From positions 1-64,000 of the forward strand of contig NZ_JAGFVL010000021.1 in assembly GCF_017599345.1 (NCBI RefSeq): a stretch of DNA of 64,000 nucleotides, in the 5' to 3' direction. The notes under the pieces were generated by a model that saw only the letters and a list, made by a program, of their open reading frames with translations, had not been told where the DNA came from and did no database searches. Made by a program: the position numbers and the translations under genes. Position 1 is the first letter of the stretch. Every line of letters starts with the position of its first letter. Source of the DNA: Gracilibacillus suaedae. Its GTDB lineage: Bacteria > Bacillota > Bacilli > Bacillales > Amphibacillaceae. Positions 51,889 through 61,782 of the stretch are shown here, one piece after another.

Positions 51889-52989
51889 ATGGCATTAACA
51901 GCAGGAATTGTTGGTTTACCTAACGTGGGTAAGTCAACGTTATTTAACGCAATAACACAAGCGGGTGCAGAATCGGCAAACTATCCTTTCTGTACGATAG
52001 ATCCGAATGTAGGAATTGTAGAAGTACCAGATGAAAGGTTGCAGAAGCTAACTGAATTAGTAAAACCCAAAAAGACAATCCCTACAGCATTTGAATTTAC
52101 TGATATTGCAGGGATTGTAAAAGGTGCGAGTAAAGGGGAAGGACTAGGTAATCAGTTTCTTTCACATATTCGCCAGGTAGATGCAATTTGTCACGTTGTT
52201 CGTTGTTTCCAAGATGAAAATATTACCCACGTTTCTGGAAAAGTAGATCCTATTTCCGATATTGAAACCATTAATTTAGAGCTTATTTTAGCCGACTTGG
52301 AAACTGTTTCCAAAAGAATACAGCGTGTAGAAAAAATGGCAAAACAGAAAGACAAAGAAGCAATGGCTGAATTTGAAGTACTTTCGAAGTTAAAGGATGC
52401 TTTTGAAGAAGAAACGCCAGCACGTGCGGTATCTTTTACCGAAGAGCAACAAAAGCTTGTTAAAGGTCTACACTTATTAACAAGTAAACCGGTATTGTAT
52501 GTCTCTAATGTTGGGGAAGATGAATTATTAGAAGCAGATAACAATGAATATGTACAGCTTGTAAAAGATTTTGCTGCTAAAGATGAAGCGGAAGTCATTG
52601 TGGTAAGTGCCAAGGTAGAGTCTGAAATTGCCGAATTAGATGGAGAAGAAAAAGAAATGTTCCTGGAAGAGTTAGGAATTGCTGAATCAGGGCTAGATCA
52701 ACTAATTAAGGCAACTTATAACTTGCTTGGCTTAGCAACATACTTTACAGCAGGTGAGCAAGAAGTACGAGCATGGACGTTTAAAAAAGGAATCAAAGCA
52801 CCTCAAGCAGCAGGTATTATTCATAGTGACTTTGAAAAAGGATTTATTCGTGCTGAAACAGTTTCTTATGATGATTTAGTTGAAGCAGGTTCTGAACAAG
52901 CTGCGAAAGAAAAAGGAAAAGTAAGATTAGAAGGTAAAGAGTATTTGGTGAAAGATGGAGATGTGATGCATTTCCGATTTAACGTATAG
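51889..52989 (+). CDS. ychF: Redox-regulated ATPase YchF/EngD
   Basis: 366 residues from ATG 51889, giving the conserved MALTAGIVGLPNVGKST start. The family prefers ATP because the G4 motif is NxxE (SNVGEDE here) instead of NKxD. A coiled-coil insertion and C-terminal TGS domain follow. It is a ribosome-associated P-loop protein of the Obg group. A GTG at 51877 overlaps the ribosome-binding site and is rejected. Confidence 0.96.
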   Translation: MALTAGIVGLPNVGKSTLFNAITQAGAESANYPFCTIDPNVGIVEVPDERLQKLTELVKPKKTIPTAFEFTDIAGIVKGASKGEGLGNQFLSHIRQVDAICHVVRCFQDENITHVSGKVDPISDIETINLELILADLETVSKRIQRVEKMAKQKDKEAMAEFEVLSKLKDAFEEETPARAVSFTEEQQKLVKGLHLLTSKPVLYVSNVGEDELLEADNNEYVQLVKDFAAKDEAEVIVVSAKVESEIAELDGEEKEMFLEELGIAESGLDQLIKATYNLLGLATYFTAGEQEVRAWTFKKGIKAPQAAGIIHSDFEKGFIRAETVSYDDLVEAGSEQAAKEKGKVRLEGKEYLVKDGDVMHFRFNV

Positions 52990-53019
52990 CAGGATCACTT
53001 GTTACATGCAAAATATTGT

Positions 53020-53048
53020 TTGCATTAGAGAAGGAAAATTGATATAAT
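53020..53048 (+). promoter_or_regulatory. rpsF-ssb-rpsR promoter
   Basis: TTGCAT (53020-53025) and TATAAT (53043-53048) with a 17-base spacer. The roughly 75-base leader contains CTATTCTCAGAAATAGGGCCG, a small stem followed by CCG; S6:S18 autoregulatory leaders have such an element, but I only suggest it here. Confidence 0.75.
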
Positions 53049-53131
53049 ATCTTATTGTGAGTAATGAGACTATTACTCCTTGCTCTATTCTCAGAAATAG
53101 GGCCGTCAAGACCAAAAGGAGGTGTAAACGG

Positions 53132-53422
53132 ATGAATAAATATGAAATCATGTACATCATCCGCCCAGATATCGAGGAGGAAGCACAAACAGCTCTAATC
53201 GAGCGTTTTAACGGTTACCTTACGAATAATGGTGCGGAAATTGAAAAAGTTGAAGAAGTAGGTAAGAAACGTCTTGCTTATGAAATCAACGACTATCGTG
53301 ATGGATATTATGTAATCATTAACTTTACAGGTGATGAAACAGCTATTAACGAATTCAATCGTCAAGCGAAGTTCTCTGATGACATTTTACGTCACATGGC
53401 AATTCGTGAAGATGATCAATAA
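53132..53422 (+). CDS. rpsF: 30S ribosomal protein S6
   Basis: 96 residues from ATG 53132 (AGGAGGTG seven bases upstream), starting [14 protein letters not shown] and containing KKRLAYEI. It is first in the rpsF-ssb-rpsR operon. S6 binds S18 on the 30S platform. Confidence 0.98.
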   Translation: MNKYEIMYIIRPDIEEEAQTALIERFNGYLTNNGAEIEKVEEVGKKRLAYEINDYRDGYYVIINFTGDETAINEFNRQAKFSDDILRHMAIREDDQ

Positions 53423-53437
53423 TAAGGAGTGGTTCTG

Positions 53438-53956
53438 ATGTTAAATCGTGTCGTGCTTGTCGGCAGGTTAACGAAAGATCCTGATTTACGTTATACACCA
53501 AATGGCGTTGCCGTAGCTAATTTTACCATAGCTTGTAATAGACCTTTTACTAATCAGCAAGGACAACGAGAAGCAGACTTCATTAATTGTGTCACATGGA
53601 GAAGGCAAGCGGAAAACCTTGCAAACTACATGGGAAAAGGAAGTCTAATCGGTGTAGATGGTCGTATTCAAACTCGTAGTTTTGATAATCAAGAAGGTCA
53701 GCGAGTCTTCATGACAGAAGTAATGGCAGAATCGATTCAATTCTTGGAATCTAAGGGTGGATCAACTGGTGGACAACCTAACGCACAAGGATCTCAAGGA
53801 TATAATCAAAATCAGAACCAACCGAGTCAAGCAAATCAAAATCAATTTAACCAAAACAATAATAATCAAAATAATCAAGGAAATAACGATGGCGGTAATC
53901 CATTCCAGGATAGTGGAGAGCCTATCGATATTTCGGATGATGATTTACCATTTTAA
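53438..53956 (+). CDS. ssb: Single-stranded DNA-binding protein
   Basis: 172 residues from ATG 53438. OB fold about 1-105 ([19 protein letters not shown]), a glutamine/asparagine-rich disordered linker (about 110-155), and the acidic tip DDDLPF that recruits partners such as RecO and PriA. The ATG follows AAGGAG. Confidence 0.98.
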   Translation: MLNRVVLVGRLTKDPDLRYTPNGVAVANFTIACNRPFTNQQGQREADFINCVTWRRQAENLANYMGKGSLIGVDGRIQTRSFDNQEGQRVFMTEVMAESIQFLESKGGSTGGQPNAQGSQGYNQNQNQPSQANQNQFNQNNNNQNNQGNNDGGNPFQDSGEPIDISDDDLPF

Positions 53957-53976
53957 ATTAAAGGAGGTTTTTGATT

Positions 53977-54207
53977 ATGGCAGCTCGTCGTGGTCGCGCA
54001 AAGCGTCGTAAGGTGTGTTATTTCACAGCGAACGGTATTACACACATCGACTATAAAGATGTTGGTTTATTAAGTCGTTTCGTTTCTGAGCGTGGAAAAA
54101 TTCTTCCTCGTCGTGTAACGGGAACTTCTGCAAAATATCAACGTAAATTGACTAAGGCAATTAAACGCGCTCGTCAAATGGCGCTTTTACCTTACGTAAA
54201 TGACTAA
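53977..54207 (+). CDS. rpsR: 30S ribosomal protein S18
   Basis: 76 residues from ATG 53977 (AAAGGAGG upstream), basic, with [22 protein letters not shown]. It carries one cysteine (KVCYF) and so is not the four-cysteine zinc form. Last gene of the operon. Confidence 0.98.
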   Translation: MAARRGRAKRRKVCYFTANGITHIDYKDVGLLSRFVSERGKILPRRVTGTSAKYQRKLTKAIKRARQMALLPYVND

Positions 54208-54216
54208 TAAATGTGT

Positions 54217-54256
54217 AAGAGCTTGAAGCTATGTGATGCTTCAAGCTCTTTTATTA
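54217..54256 (+). terminator. rpsF operon terminator
   Basis: A 13-bp perfect stem (AAGAGCTTGAAGC / GCTTCAAGCTCTT) followed by TTATT. Confidence 0.88.
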
Positions 54257-54799
54257 GGTCGGAAAGGATCAAACTGTGCATTGATTGGCTTTGAGGAACT
54301 AAAGTGACTTCACCAATCGAACAATCACAATCTATATCGGTCCACTTAATATCAGGAAAACCTATTATGTTTATAGCTCGATTTCTTAGTTATCCCACTA
54401 ATAACAGAATCTCTGAAGAATAGCTCGACCCTGACATCCACACAAATAGTATACATTCATTTATTCTCAACCTCAATGTTCGTGTTTTGAATCAAGAAAA
54501 AGCTTCAATAGTAAATTAAATAATAATAAATACTTAAAAGACGAACAATCTCGATGGATATTTGCTTTTTTGTATTGACATTCTCTTTTTATTTGCTATG
54601 ATAGAGAAAACTTTAAAAATAGACATGTTCCAGAAAACAAAAGTGTCGAAATTTTCTCAATTCAATTCTATTTATTAAAGTTCAAAAGTGCTATAATAAT
54701 ATTAATTAATAGAAAGTGTATATAAGTGAAGTGTTTCACTTATTCAGCAAGCTGGATGCTTTTTTTATAAGAAATATCATTTTTTTGGAGGGGACAACT
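54257..54799. other. Gap and long leader upstream of serA
   Basis: About 540 bases. 54257-54570 shows no gene or recognisable element. From the promoter near 54575 a leader of about 190 bases runs to serA. It contains a perfect 9-bp hairpin (ATAAGTGAA / TTCACTTAT, 54722-54743) and then a short hairpin region ending in TTTTTTT at 54760, together resembling an attenuator. Confidence 0.5.
54575..54602 (+). promoter_or_regulatory. serA promoter
   Basis: TTGACA (54575-54580) and TATGAT (54597-54602) with a 16-base spacer. A second TATAAT at 54692-54697 lacks a good -35. Confidence 0.65.
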
Positions 54800-56386
54800 G
54801 TGACTTTTAAAGTATTAATTAGCGATCCGTTGAGTGAAGATGGAATTAAACCGTTACGTGAAGCAGATAATATTCAAGTCGATATTGATACCGGCTTATC
54901 TCCTGATGAGTTGACAGAAAAAATTGGGGATTATGATGCCTTATTGGTAAGAAGTCAAACAAAAGTAACGCGAGATATTATTAGCCAAGCATCTAAATTA
55001 AAAATTATAGGTCGTGCAGGTGTTGGGGTTGACAATATTGATTTAAGTGCAGCAACGGAATACGGAGTTATTGTCGTAAATGCACCAGATGGTAATACGA
55101 ACTCTGCAGCTGAACATACGGTTGCGATGCTCATGTCATTAGCCAGAAAGATACCACAAGCATTTGTAGCATTGAAAAATGGGAAATGGGATCGTAAAAC
55201 CCATGTCGGCGTAGAATTAAAAGGTAAAACACTAGGTGTTATTGGCATGGGACGTATCGGTGCAGAAGTAGCAGCACGTGCGAAAGGTCAAAGAATGAAT
55301 GTTATTGCTTATGATCCGTTTTTAACAAAAGAAAGAGCAGACAAGCTTGGTGTTGATTTTGGATCAGTGGAGGACGTGATCGTTGCATCTGACTTCATTA
55401 CGGTTCATACACCATTAATTAAAGAAACCAAGCATTTGATCAATAAAGATGCATTCGCAAAAATGAAAGACGGTGTCCGTATTATTAACTGTGCTCGCGG
55501 TGGTATTATTGATGAGGATGCGTTATATGATGCGATTAAATCTGGTAAAGTAGCGGGAGCAGCGCTTGATGTATTTGAAGAGGAGCCTGCAACAGATCAT
55601 CGTTTATTAGAGCTTCCAGAAGTTATTGCGACACCTCACTTAGGTGCTAGTACAGTAGAAGCACAAGAAAATGTAGCAATTGATGTTAGTCATGACGTTG
55701 TTCGTTACTTAACAGAAGATGTAGCGAAAAATCCGGTGAACTTACCATCTGTACCGAAAGAATTGATGAATAAAATCGAACCATATTTCCATCTATCTGA
55801 AAAACTTGGTACATTTTTAACCTATTTAACTCCAGGTGTTATTGAAGAAATTAATATCTCTTATTCAGGAGAATTAACAGAGCTTGAAGTAGCACCATTA
55901 ACAAGAAATACAATTAAAGGTTTATTAAAACGTCATTTAGGTGACCACGTAAATGATGTAAATGCCTCTTACTTAGCGGAAAAAAGAGGTATTCAAGTTA
56001 ACGAAAATAAATCTTCTACATCGAAAGGATTTACAAATCTCTTAAAAGTGGAAGTGAAAACAAAAGAAGTGACACGGTCTATCGCAGGTACTTTATTGAA
56101 TGGTTTAGGGCCACGTATTGTCCAAGTTGATGCATATACGGTCGATCTAGTACCAGAAGGCGACCTTGTTGTCATTAAGCACAATGACCGTCCAGGGGTA
56201 ATCGGAAAAGTAGGTAGCTTGCTTGCAGAACGTGGAATTAACATTGCAGCTATGCAAGTAGGTCGTTCTGATGTTGGTGGCGAAGCAATTATGATCTTAA
56301 CGGTTGATAAATATTTAGAAGAAACAGATGTGGAAGCACTGAATGAATTTGAAGAAATCGAAAAATTGACTGCTATGGAACTGTAA
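54800..56386 (+). CDS. serA: D-3-phosphoglycerate dehydrogenase
   Basis: 528 residues from GTG 54800 (GGAGGGG upstream). NAD-binding VIGMGRIGAEVA, catalytic Arg in NCARGGIID and His in PHLGAST, then the intervening ASB-type domain and a C-terminal ACT domain (VVIKHNDRPGVIGKVG) for serine feedback. It commits glycolytic 3-phosphoglycerate to serine synthesis. serC is not in the window; a HAD phosphatase gene lies about 1 kb downstream on the other strand. Confidence 0.97.
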   Translation: MTFKVLISDPLSEDGIKPLREADNIQVDIDTGLSPDELTEKIGDYDALLVRSQTKVTRDIISQASKLKIIGRAGVGVDNIDLSAATEYGVIVVNAPDGNTNSAAEHTVAMLMSLARKIPQAFVALKNGKWDRKTHVGVELKGKTLGVIGMGRIGAEVAARAKGQRMNVIAYDPFLTKERADKLGVDFGSVEDVIVASDFITVHTPLIKETKHLINKDAFAKMKDGVRIINCARGGIIDEDALYDAIKSGKVAGAALDVFEEEPATDHRLLELPEVIATPHLGASTVEAQENVAIDVSHDVVRYLTEDVAKNPVNLPSVPKELMNKIEPYFHLSEKLGTFLTYLTPGVIEEINISYSGELTELEVAPLTRNTIKGLLKRHLGDHVNDVNASYLAEKRGIQVNENKSSTSKGFTNLLKVEVKTKEVTRSIAGTLLNGLGPRIVQVDAYTVDLVPEGDLVVIKHNDRPGVIGKVGSLLAERGINIAAMQVGRSDVGGEAIMILTVDKYLEETDVEALNEFEEIEKLTAMEL

Positions 56387-56401
56387 AAAATCCAATAGAT
56401 G

Positions 56402-56433
56402 AGAGCTCTTCGATGTTGAAGAGCTCTTTTTTC
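56402..56433 (+). terminator. serA terminator
   Basis: AGAGCTCTTC / GAAGAGCTCT perfect stem followed by TTTTTTC. Confidence 0.92.
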
Positions 56434-56453
56434 TTTAAAAGGCTGATTTGTGT

Positions 56454-56520
56454 AAAGTTGATAGAAAACTAGTAGAAGTTGATAGTAAATCATAAAAGTT
56501 GATAGAAAACCCTACGAAAT
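56454..56520 (+). repeat. Three tandem AGTTGATAG repeats
   Basis: AAGTTGATAGAAAAC, AAGTTGATAGTAAAT and AAGTTGATAGAAAAC recur with a period of about 22 bases between the serA terminator and the next gene. The function is unknown. Confidence 0.7.
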
Positions 56521-56644
56521 TGCCAGTGATGTGATGTTTTTCTTTAAAACATGTTGAAAAGGAAAACATCCCTTGCAGTCGAATCCAGCAGTTCTGTTCT
56601 AACAAGAGAACTTTCTTATAATTTAAAACAGGGGGATGAATATT

Positions 56645-57142
56645 GTGAAGGTACGATTTATCCATATGGGTTATTTTATTGCTCTTATTGCCCTTTCTTT
56701 CTTGTCCTTTTTTGTAATATTTGGTGCAGGATTTGTTGGAAAGATCAACATATTTATATTAGTGTTTCCTCTTGCTTTAAGTGGGTTGTGGCTCAGTGAT
56801 TATACTTGGCGTTTTCTAAGTTTGAAACCGGAAGCAGATAAGATACAGTTAATTCATCCAGCTAAAAATTGTACCTTTATCAGTTTATTTCTTTCAGGTA
56901 TCTTTACAGTGTATAGTCTATTTCTAACGACCTTGATCCCCACACCTATAGAAGAGATTTCAGCATGGATATTTCTTGGAACACCTGCTATATTGCTTAT
57001 GTTTTGGTACATTCTTCTGTATAGATATACGAAAAACAAAAAGGACAAAATCCAGTTGGTGTTAGGTTCATTTCTTGTTATTATTTCTTTGGTGTACACC
57101 TATCAAATTTGTGAATTTTATGTCATTCAATTCTTTATATAA
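56645..57142 (+). CDS. Hypothetical membrane protein
   Basis: 165 residues from GTG 56645, chosen because AGGGGG lies nine bases upstream; ATG 56636 directly abuts that sequence. Four to five hydrophobic segments (about residues 8-30, 33-55, 75-100, 105-125, 138-160) and a short basic loop (RYTKNKKDKIQ). I do not recognise the family. It stands alone between serA and the convergent HAD gene. Confidence 0.7.
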   Translation: MKVRFIHMGYFIALIALSFLSFFVIFGAGFVGKINIFILVFPLALSGLWLSDYTWRFLSLKPEADKIQLIHPAKNCTFISLFLSGIFTVYSLFLTTLIPTPIEEISAWIFLGTPAILLMFWYILLYRYTKNKKDKIQLVLGSFLVIISLVYTYQICEFYVIQFFI

Positions 57143-57147
57143 CAAAA

Positions 57148-57190
57148 CAAAAAACATCTACAGAGAGATATGAAATCTCTCTGTCCTTAT
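57148..57190. terminator. Terminator between converging hypothetical and HAD genes
   Basis: CAGAGAGAT / ATCTCTCTG stem. On the minus strand it is preceded by TAATAAGGA and followed by GTAGATGTTTTTTG, so it best serves the HAD gene. 57191-57361 holds nothing else visible. Confidence 0.65.
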
Positions 57191-57361
57191 TACCATTTTG
57201 TGTGACGCTTCTGTTGGAATGGGGGTTTGATGTTTTGCTTAAAAATCTTTGCTACTATATCTTAATTTCTTCCTGTTACATATAGCTCTTATTCTGAGAT
57301 TCTGCTATGGTTCAACCGGAAATTTTTGAATCGATGCTGACACCTTCTTTTTCTTGATGCA

Positions 57362-58141
57362 TTATTTGTTTAAAATCGCAAACAATTCATCAAGATGTTT
57401 AATTTGATAAGTAGGCTCTACTTCTGTTGGTTGTTTATCTTCTCGATTGATCCAGACGCTTTGAATCCCTGTCCGATTGGCACCTAGGATATCTGTCATC
57501 AAGTTATCACCGACCATGATTGCTTCATCTTTGGTTACATCAGCTGTTTCCAGAGCATGTTCAAATATACTTGGGTCAGGCTTTCCTTTGCCAAATCCAC
57601 CAGAGATAATAATATGATCGAAGTAATCTTTTAGTTCTGGGGTGATCGTTAATTTAGTGTTTTGTAGATCTGGCGAACCGTTCGTTAGCATGACTAATTG
57701 GTAATCGCTCGCCAGTTTTTCTAAGACAGAAAACGTTTCTTCATAGACGAATGGATTTTTCTTACGGTTTTCAGGAAATTGTTCTGCTAAGTAAGCACCG
57801 AACTCTTCATCATCTATTCCTAGTTGCTTTAAACCATTTGTCCAGGCATCTTTACGATAATTCGGAACAATCTCTGCCATTTTTTTAAAATATGTATGAT
57901 CATCTAAGAAATTTCCCCATAGGCCTTCAAAAGGATTAATCCCGATCATTTGGGTAAACTCATAGGTTTCATATCCTTGATACAATTTACGAGCTTGAGC
58001 GCGTACAGCTTCTTCTAATTGTTCAGGATCGATTCCATATTTTTGCTTCGCTAATTGACAAGTTTCTTCGAATGCGGTTTTGACACTTTTTTTGTCCCAC
58101 AAGAGTGTATCATCAAGGTCAAAAATAATCGTCTTTATCAT
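57362..58141 (-). CDS. HAD phosphatase (YsaA-like)
   Basis: 259 residues. HAD motifs: D8-x-D10 ([10 protein letters not shown]), TNG ([10 protein letters not shown]), K in GKGKPDP, and GDNLMTD. A helical cap lies at about residues 20-115. It resembles YsaA-type HAD enzymes of Bacillus, for which a phosphoserine phosphatase role has been proposed. Proximity to serA would fit, but the genes are on opposite strands and separated by an unknown gene. The only minus-strand gene right of the origin. Confidence 0.85.
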   Translation of the reverse strand: MIKTIIFDLDDTLLWDKKSVKTAFEETCQLAKQKYGIDPEQLEEAVRAQARKLYQGYETYEFTQMIGINPFEGLWGNFLDDHTYFKKMAEIVPNYRKDAWTNGLKQLGIDDEEFGAYLAEQFPENRKKNPFVYEETFSVLEKLASDYQLVMLTNGSPDLQNTKLTITPELKDYFDHIIISGGFGKGKPDPSIFEHALETADVTKDEAIMVGDNLMTDILGANRTGIQSVWINREDKQPTEVEPTYQIKHLDELFAILNK

Positions 58142-58218
58142 CTGGTGCTCCTCCTCTAATCATTCTATATACATTATAAGGGATTAAGGCAACTAAATCA
58201 TTAGAAAGACGATTTAAT

Positions 58219-58247
58219 TTGTCGAAGATATATTGTTCGTATATAAT
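58219..58247 (+). promoter_or_regulatory. yybS promoter
   Basis: TTGTCG (58219-58224) and TATAAT (58242-58247) with a 17-base spacer; transcription starts near 58254, upstream of a terminator-like hairpin. Confidence 0.65.
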
Positions 58248-58267
58248 TAATATAGTAAAAGTGTACG

Positions 58268-58306
58268 ATGAAAAAGCACAGCGCTTTCTTGCTGTGCTTT
58301 TTCAAT
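58268..58306 (+). terminator. Terminator-like hairpin in the yybS leader
   Basis: A 13-bp perfect stem (GAAAAAGCACAGC / GCTGTGCTTTTTC) around loop GCTTTCTT, 20 bases after the predicted start of transcription and 30 bases before the yybS start. It lies between two divergent genes, so it cannot be an ordinary operon end. Confidence 0.75.
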
Positions 58307-58333
58307 CAATTAGAGTAGTAAAGGTGGTTTCTC

Positions 58334-59266
58334 ATGGATCAGCAACCAGTAAGGAAAGACTTTTTTATATATGTAGGTAGCTTTTTACTTCTTTTGTTAA
58401 TCACAATACTTATCCCATTTATACAAATGGTTACACTCGTTTTGCTGCCCATTCCAGTTATATTGCTAATGAAAAATTATCCTATTAAGTGGACGATAAT
58501 TGGCATGCTTCTGTTGCTATCTTTTTCTTTCTTCGTTGTGCCGGTGTTCTCATTTCCACTAACAATGCTAGCTTTAATAAGTGGGGCTATGATTGGATGG
58601 TCAATAAAGCAAGAACAGCATCCATATGAAACATGGGCGAAAGGAACGGCCGGTTTTGTTCTAGGACTGACGCTTATTTACGCTTATATTGAAGTAGTGC
58701 TTCAGTTTTCGATTATGAATGCTTTTGAAAATACGGTGGATGATTCCATCCAGATGACAGAGGACATGTTTCAGGCAATAGGTATGGCGCATCAGGATTT
58801 TGGCGTCATACGACAAGAAATGATGAATATGCTGCAGTTACTGCCGGTGATATTAGTAGTTGTTTCCATGGGTTTTGCCATATTAACACAATGGATATGC
58901 TATAAAGTAATCAATAAAGTACAAGAAGAGCGTTATCATTTTCCGCCTTTTCGTAGTTTTAATCTGCCAAAGGTAATGTTATGGATATATTTCGTGATGT
59001 TACTTATTTCCTTTTTTGTTGAAGCGGACTTTTCTACGATGCCATCTGTTATAATATGGAATGTGTATCATTTAGCAGGAATATTAATGGCTTTACAAGG
59101 ATTGTCATTTATCTTCTTTTTTACTCATACGAAGAAGCAGTCTGTTGCATTACCAGTTATTAGTATCCTTCTCATTATATTTTTTCCGTTTATGGGTCTT
59201 TATTTGATGAGAATCTTAGGTATAATTGATTTAGGGTTTGAGTTAAGAAAAAGAATGGCAAAGTAA
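58334..59266 (+). CDS. yybS: YybS family membrane protein (DUF2232)
   Basis: 310 residues with about eight membrane segments, of the DUF2232 family. It is consistently found upstream of gdpP and rplI in Bacilli. No activity is established. AAGGTGG precedes the ATG. Confidence 0.92.
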   Translation: MDQQPVRKDFFIYVGSFLLLLLITILIPFIQMVTLVLLPIPVILLMKNYPIKWTIIGMLLLLSFSFFVVPVFSFPLTMLALISGAMIGWSIKQEQHPYETWAKGTAGFVLGLTLIYAYIEVVLQFSIMNAFENTVDDSIQMTEDMFQAIGMAHQDFGVIRQEMMNMLQLLPVILVVVSMGFAILTQWICYKVINKVQEERYHFPPFRSFNLPKVMLWIYFVMLLISFFVEADFSTMPSVIIWNVYHLAGILMALQGLSFIFFFTHTKKQSVALPVISILLIIFFPFMGLYLMRILGIIDLGFELRKRMAK

Positions 59267-59293
59267 AGGGACTTTAGTTAGGAGCTGACAACA

Positions 59294-61273
59294 ATGCCAA
59301 AAATTAAAGATAAACCAGTTGCAATGGGGAGGCATATCATAGGCATATATGTACTGTCCTTTGTGCTATTAATATTTCTCTTTTATTTTCATTGGATTAT
59401 TGGTACTGTGATGACCGTTCTGTTTTCCATATCATTGTACCATAGTATAAAGCGGGAAAAGCAACTGGTGGACCAAACAGAGGCATATATATCAACACTT
59501 TCTTATCGTGTCAAAAAAGTCGGTGAAGAAGCCCTGTTAGAGATGCCGATAGGGATTATATTATACGGAGACGACCATCAGGTAGAGTGGGCAAATCCTT
59601 ATATGAATCAGTTTACCGAAACGGACTCATTAATCGGTGATCATCTTGACACCTTATCGGAAGATATTTCTTCTTATTTAAAAGATGATAAGGAAACATT
59701 TTGGCTAACGATTGATCAATATGATTTACAAGTATATAACAAAAAAGAAGAAAAATTATTATATCTGTTTGACCGAACGAAACAAACAGAACTTCACAAG
59801 CTATACCAGAATGAAAAAACGGTTTTAGGTACTATCTTTTTGGATAACTATGAAGAAATTACGCAAAATATGGATGATACTGCCAAAAGTCAAATTAATT
59901 CACAGGTTACATCTATTTTAAACAATTGGTCGAATGAGCATGGGATCTATTTAAAACGAACATCACAAGAGCGATTTATGGCGGTCATGAATCAGAAGAT
60001 TTTGGCTGATTTAGAGAAATCAAAATTTGAAATTTTGGATGAAGTTCGTGAATTAATTACCGATAAAAATGTACCATTAACCTTAAGTATTGGGATCGGA
60101 TTAGGAAGTGAAGAATTACCAGGTTTGGGTGAGCTAACACAATCCAGCCTTGACTTGGCGCTTGGTCGAGGTGGAGATCAAGTTGTTATTAAAGATGATA
60201 CTACTGGAAAAGTACGTTTTTATGGTGGTAAAACAAACCCGATGGAAAAGCGAACGAGGGTAAGAGCGAGGGTTATTTCTCATGCTTTAAAAGAATTAGT
60301 CAAAGAAAGCGACCAAATTATAGTAATGGGGCATAAAGCTCCTGACATGGACTCCGTTGGTGCTTCCATCGGTGTGTTAAAAATAGCACAGGCGAATGAT
60401 GTAGAAGGTTTTATTGTCTTAGATGAGAATGATATTAATACAGGGGTACAGCGATTAGTAGATGAAATGAAAGACAGTGAGGAATTGTGGTCCCATTTTA
60501 TTGACCCTGATTCGGCATTAGATATCGTAACGAAGGACACCCTTTTAGTGGTGGTCGATACCCATAAACCTTCCTTGGTGCAAGAGGAAAAGTTAGTCCA
60601 TAAGACGGAACATGTGGTAGTGATTGACCACCATCGTCGAGGTGAAGAGTTTGTTGATCACCCTACACTCGTTTATATGGAACCATATGCCTCCTCGACA
60701 TCAGAGCTAGTAACAGAATTGTTGGAATATCAGCCTAGTAAGCTTTCTTTAAATATGTTAGAATCAACAGCATTATTAGCAGGTATTATTGTAGATACGA
60801 ACAGCTTTACCTTACGAACAGGATCAAGAACATTTGATGCTGCTTCCTATTTACGATCCAAAGGTGCAGATACCGTTTTAGTCCAGAAGTTTTTAAAAGA
60901 AGATTTGGATATTTATGTAAAACGAAGCAGATTAATTGAGAATACGAATATTTACCGTGGTAATATTGCAATATCTGTAGGGAATTCAAGAGAGAGATAT
61001 GGCCCTGTCATTATTGCTCAAGCTGCAGATACCTTGTTAATGATGACTGGCATTGAAGCGTCCTTTGTGATTTCAGAACGAGAAGATGGGCGTATCGGTA
61101 TCAGTGCTAGGTCACTGGGAGATGTCAATGTCCAGGTTATTATGGAAAAAATGAATGGTGGCGGTCATTTGACGAATGCTGCTACACAATTAGATGATAT
61201 GGCAGTAATCGATGCCTATGAATGGTTGAAAGAAATAATAGATGAATATTATGAGGGAGGAGAAACAGAATGA
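59294..61273 (+). CDS. gdpP: Cyclic-di-AMP phosphodiesterase GdpP
   Basis: 659 residues: two membrane helices (about 15-55), a PAS-like domain (about 80-150), a degenerate GGDEF domain (about 170-300), then DHH ([30 protein letters not shown]) and DHHA1 ([13 protein letters not shown]). It hydrolyses c-di-AMP to pApA. The stop overlaps the rplI start by four bases. Confidence 0.97.
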   Translation: MPKIKDKPVAMGRHIIGIYVLSFVLLIFLFYFHWIIGTVMTVLFSISLYHSIKREKQLVDQTEAYISTLSYRVKKVGEEALLEMPIGIILYGDDHQVEWANPYMNQFTETDSLIGDHLDTLSEDISSYLKDDKETFWLTIDQYDLQVYNKKEEKLLYLFDRTKQTELHKLYQNEKTVLGTIFLDNYEEITQNMDDTAKSQINSQVTSILNNWSNEHGIYLKRTSQERFMAVMNQKILADLEKSKFEILDEVRELITDKNVPLTLSIGIGLGSEELPGLGELTQSSLDLALGRGGDQVVIKDDTTGKVRFYGGKTNPMEKRTRVRARVISHALKELVKESDQIIVMGHKAPDMDSVGASIGVLKIAQANDVEGFIVLDENDINTGVQRLVDEMKDSEELWSHFIDPDSALDIVTKDTLLVVVDTHKPSLVQEEKLVHKTEHVVVIDHHRRGEEFVDHPTLVYMEPYASSTSELVTELLEYQPSKLSLNMLESTALLAGIIVDTNSFTLRTGSRTFDAASYLRSKGADTVLVQKFLKEDLDIYVKRSRLIENTNIYRGNIAISVGNSRERYGPVIIAQAADTLLMMTGIEASFVISEREDGRIGISARSLGDVNVQVIMEKMNGGGHLTNAATQLDDMAVIDAYEWLKEIIDEYYEGGETE

Positions 61274-61716
61274 AAGTAATTTTTACCCAGGACGTAAAAG
61301 GCAAAGGAAAAAAAGGGGAAGTAAAAAATGTTTCCGATGGATATGCTCGCAATTACTTGCTGAAAAATAATTTAGCAATTGAAGCAAACCAAGCAAATAT
61401 GAAGGCACTAAAGGCAAAGAAGAATAAAGAGAAGCAATTAGAACAGCAAGAAGTAGAAGAAGCACAGCAATTAAAAGAAAGATTAGCTAATTTAGAAGTG
61501 AAAGTGACAGCAAAATCTGGTGAAGGCGGACGTTTATTTGGTTCCATTACAAGTAAACAAATTGCTGAAACACTAAAGAAAGATCATCAAATTAAAATGG
61601 ACAAGCGTAAAATTGAATTAGATCAACCAATTCGTTCATTAGGTTATACAAACGTACCGGTCAAAATCCACCCAGAAGTAACAGGTACGATAAGAGTTCA
61701 TGTTGTAGAAGCTTAA
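61270..61716 (+). CDS. rplI: 50S ribosomal protein L9
   Basis: 148 residues: N-terminal [17 protein letters not shown], a long connecting helix rich in K, E and Q (about 40-75), and a C-terminal domain with [12 protein letters not shown]. The start overlaps gdpP, so the two are translationally coupled. Confidence 0.98.
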   Translation: MKVIFTQDVKGKGKKGEVKNVSDGYARNYLLKNNLAIEANQANMKALKAKKNKEKQLEQQEVEEAQQLKERLANLEVKVTAKSGEGGRLFGSITSKQIAETLKKDHQIKMDKRKIELDQPIRSLGYTNVPVKIHPEVTGTIRVHVVEA

Positions 61717-61719
61717 CAC

Positions 61720-61750
61720 AATGGGAAGTTTACGTTACTTCCCATTTTCT
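61720..61750 (+). terminator. yybS-gdpP-rplI terminator
   Basis: AATGGGAAGT / ACTTCCCATT stem followed by TTCTT, directly after rplI. The T run is weak, so readthrough to dnaC is possible. Confidence 0.75.
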
Positions 61751-61782
61751 TAAGTAGAGAACTCGGATCAAATGTGATATAT

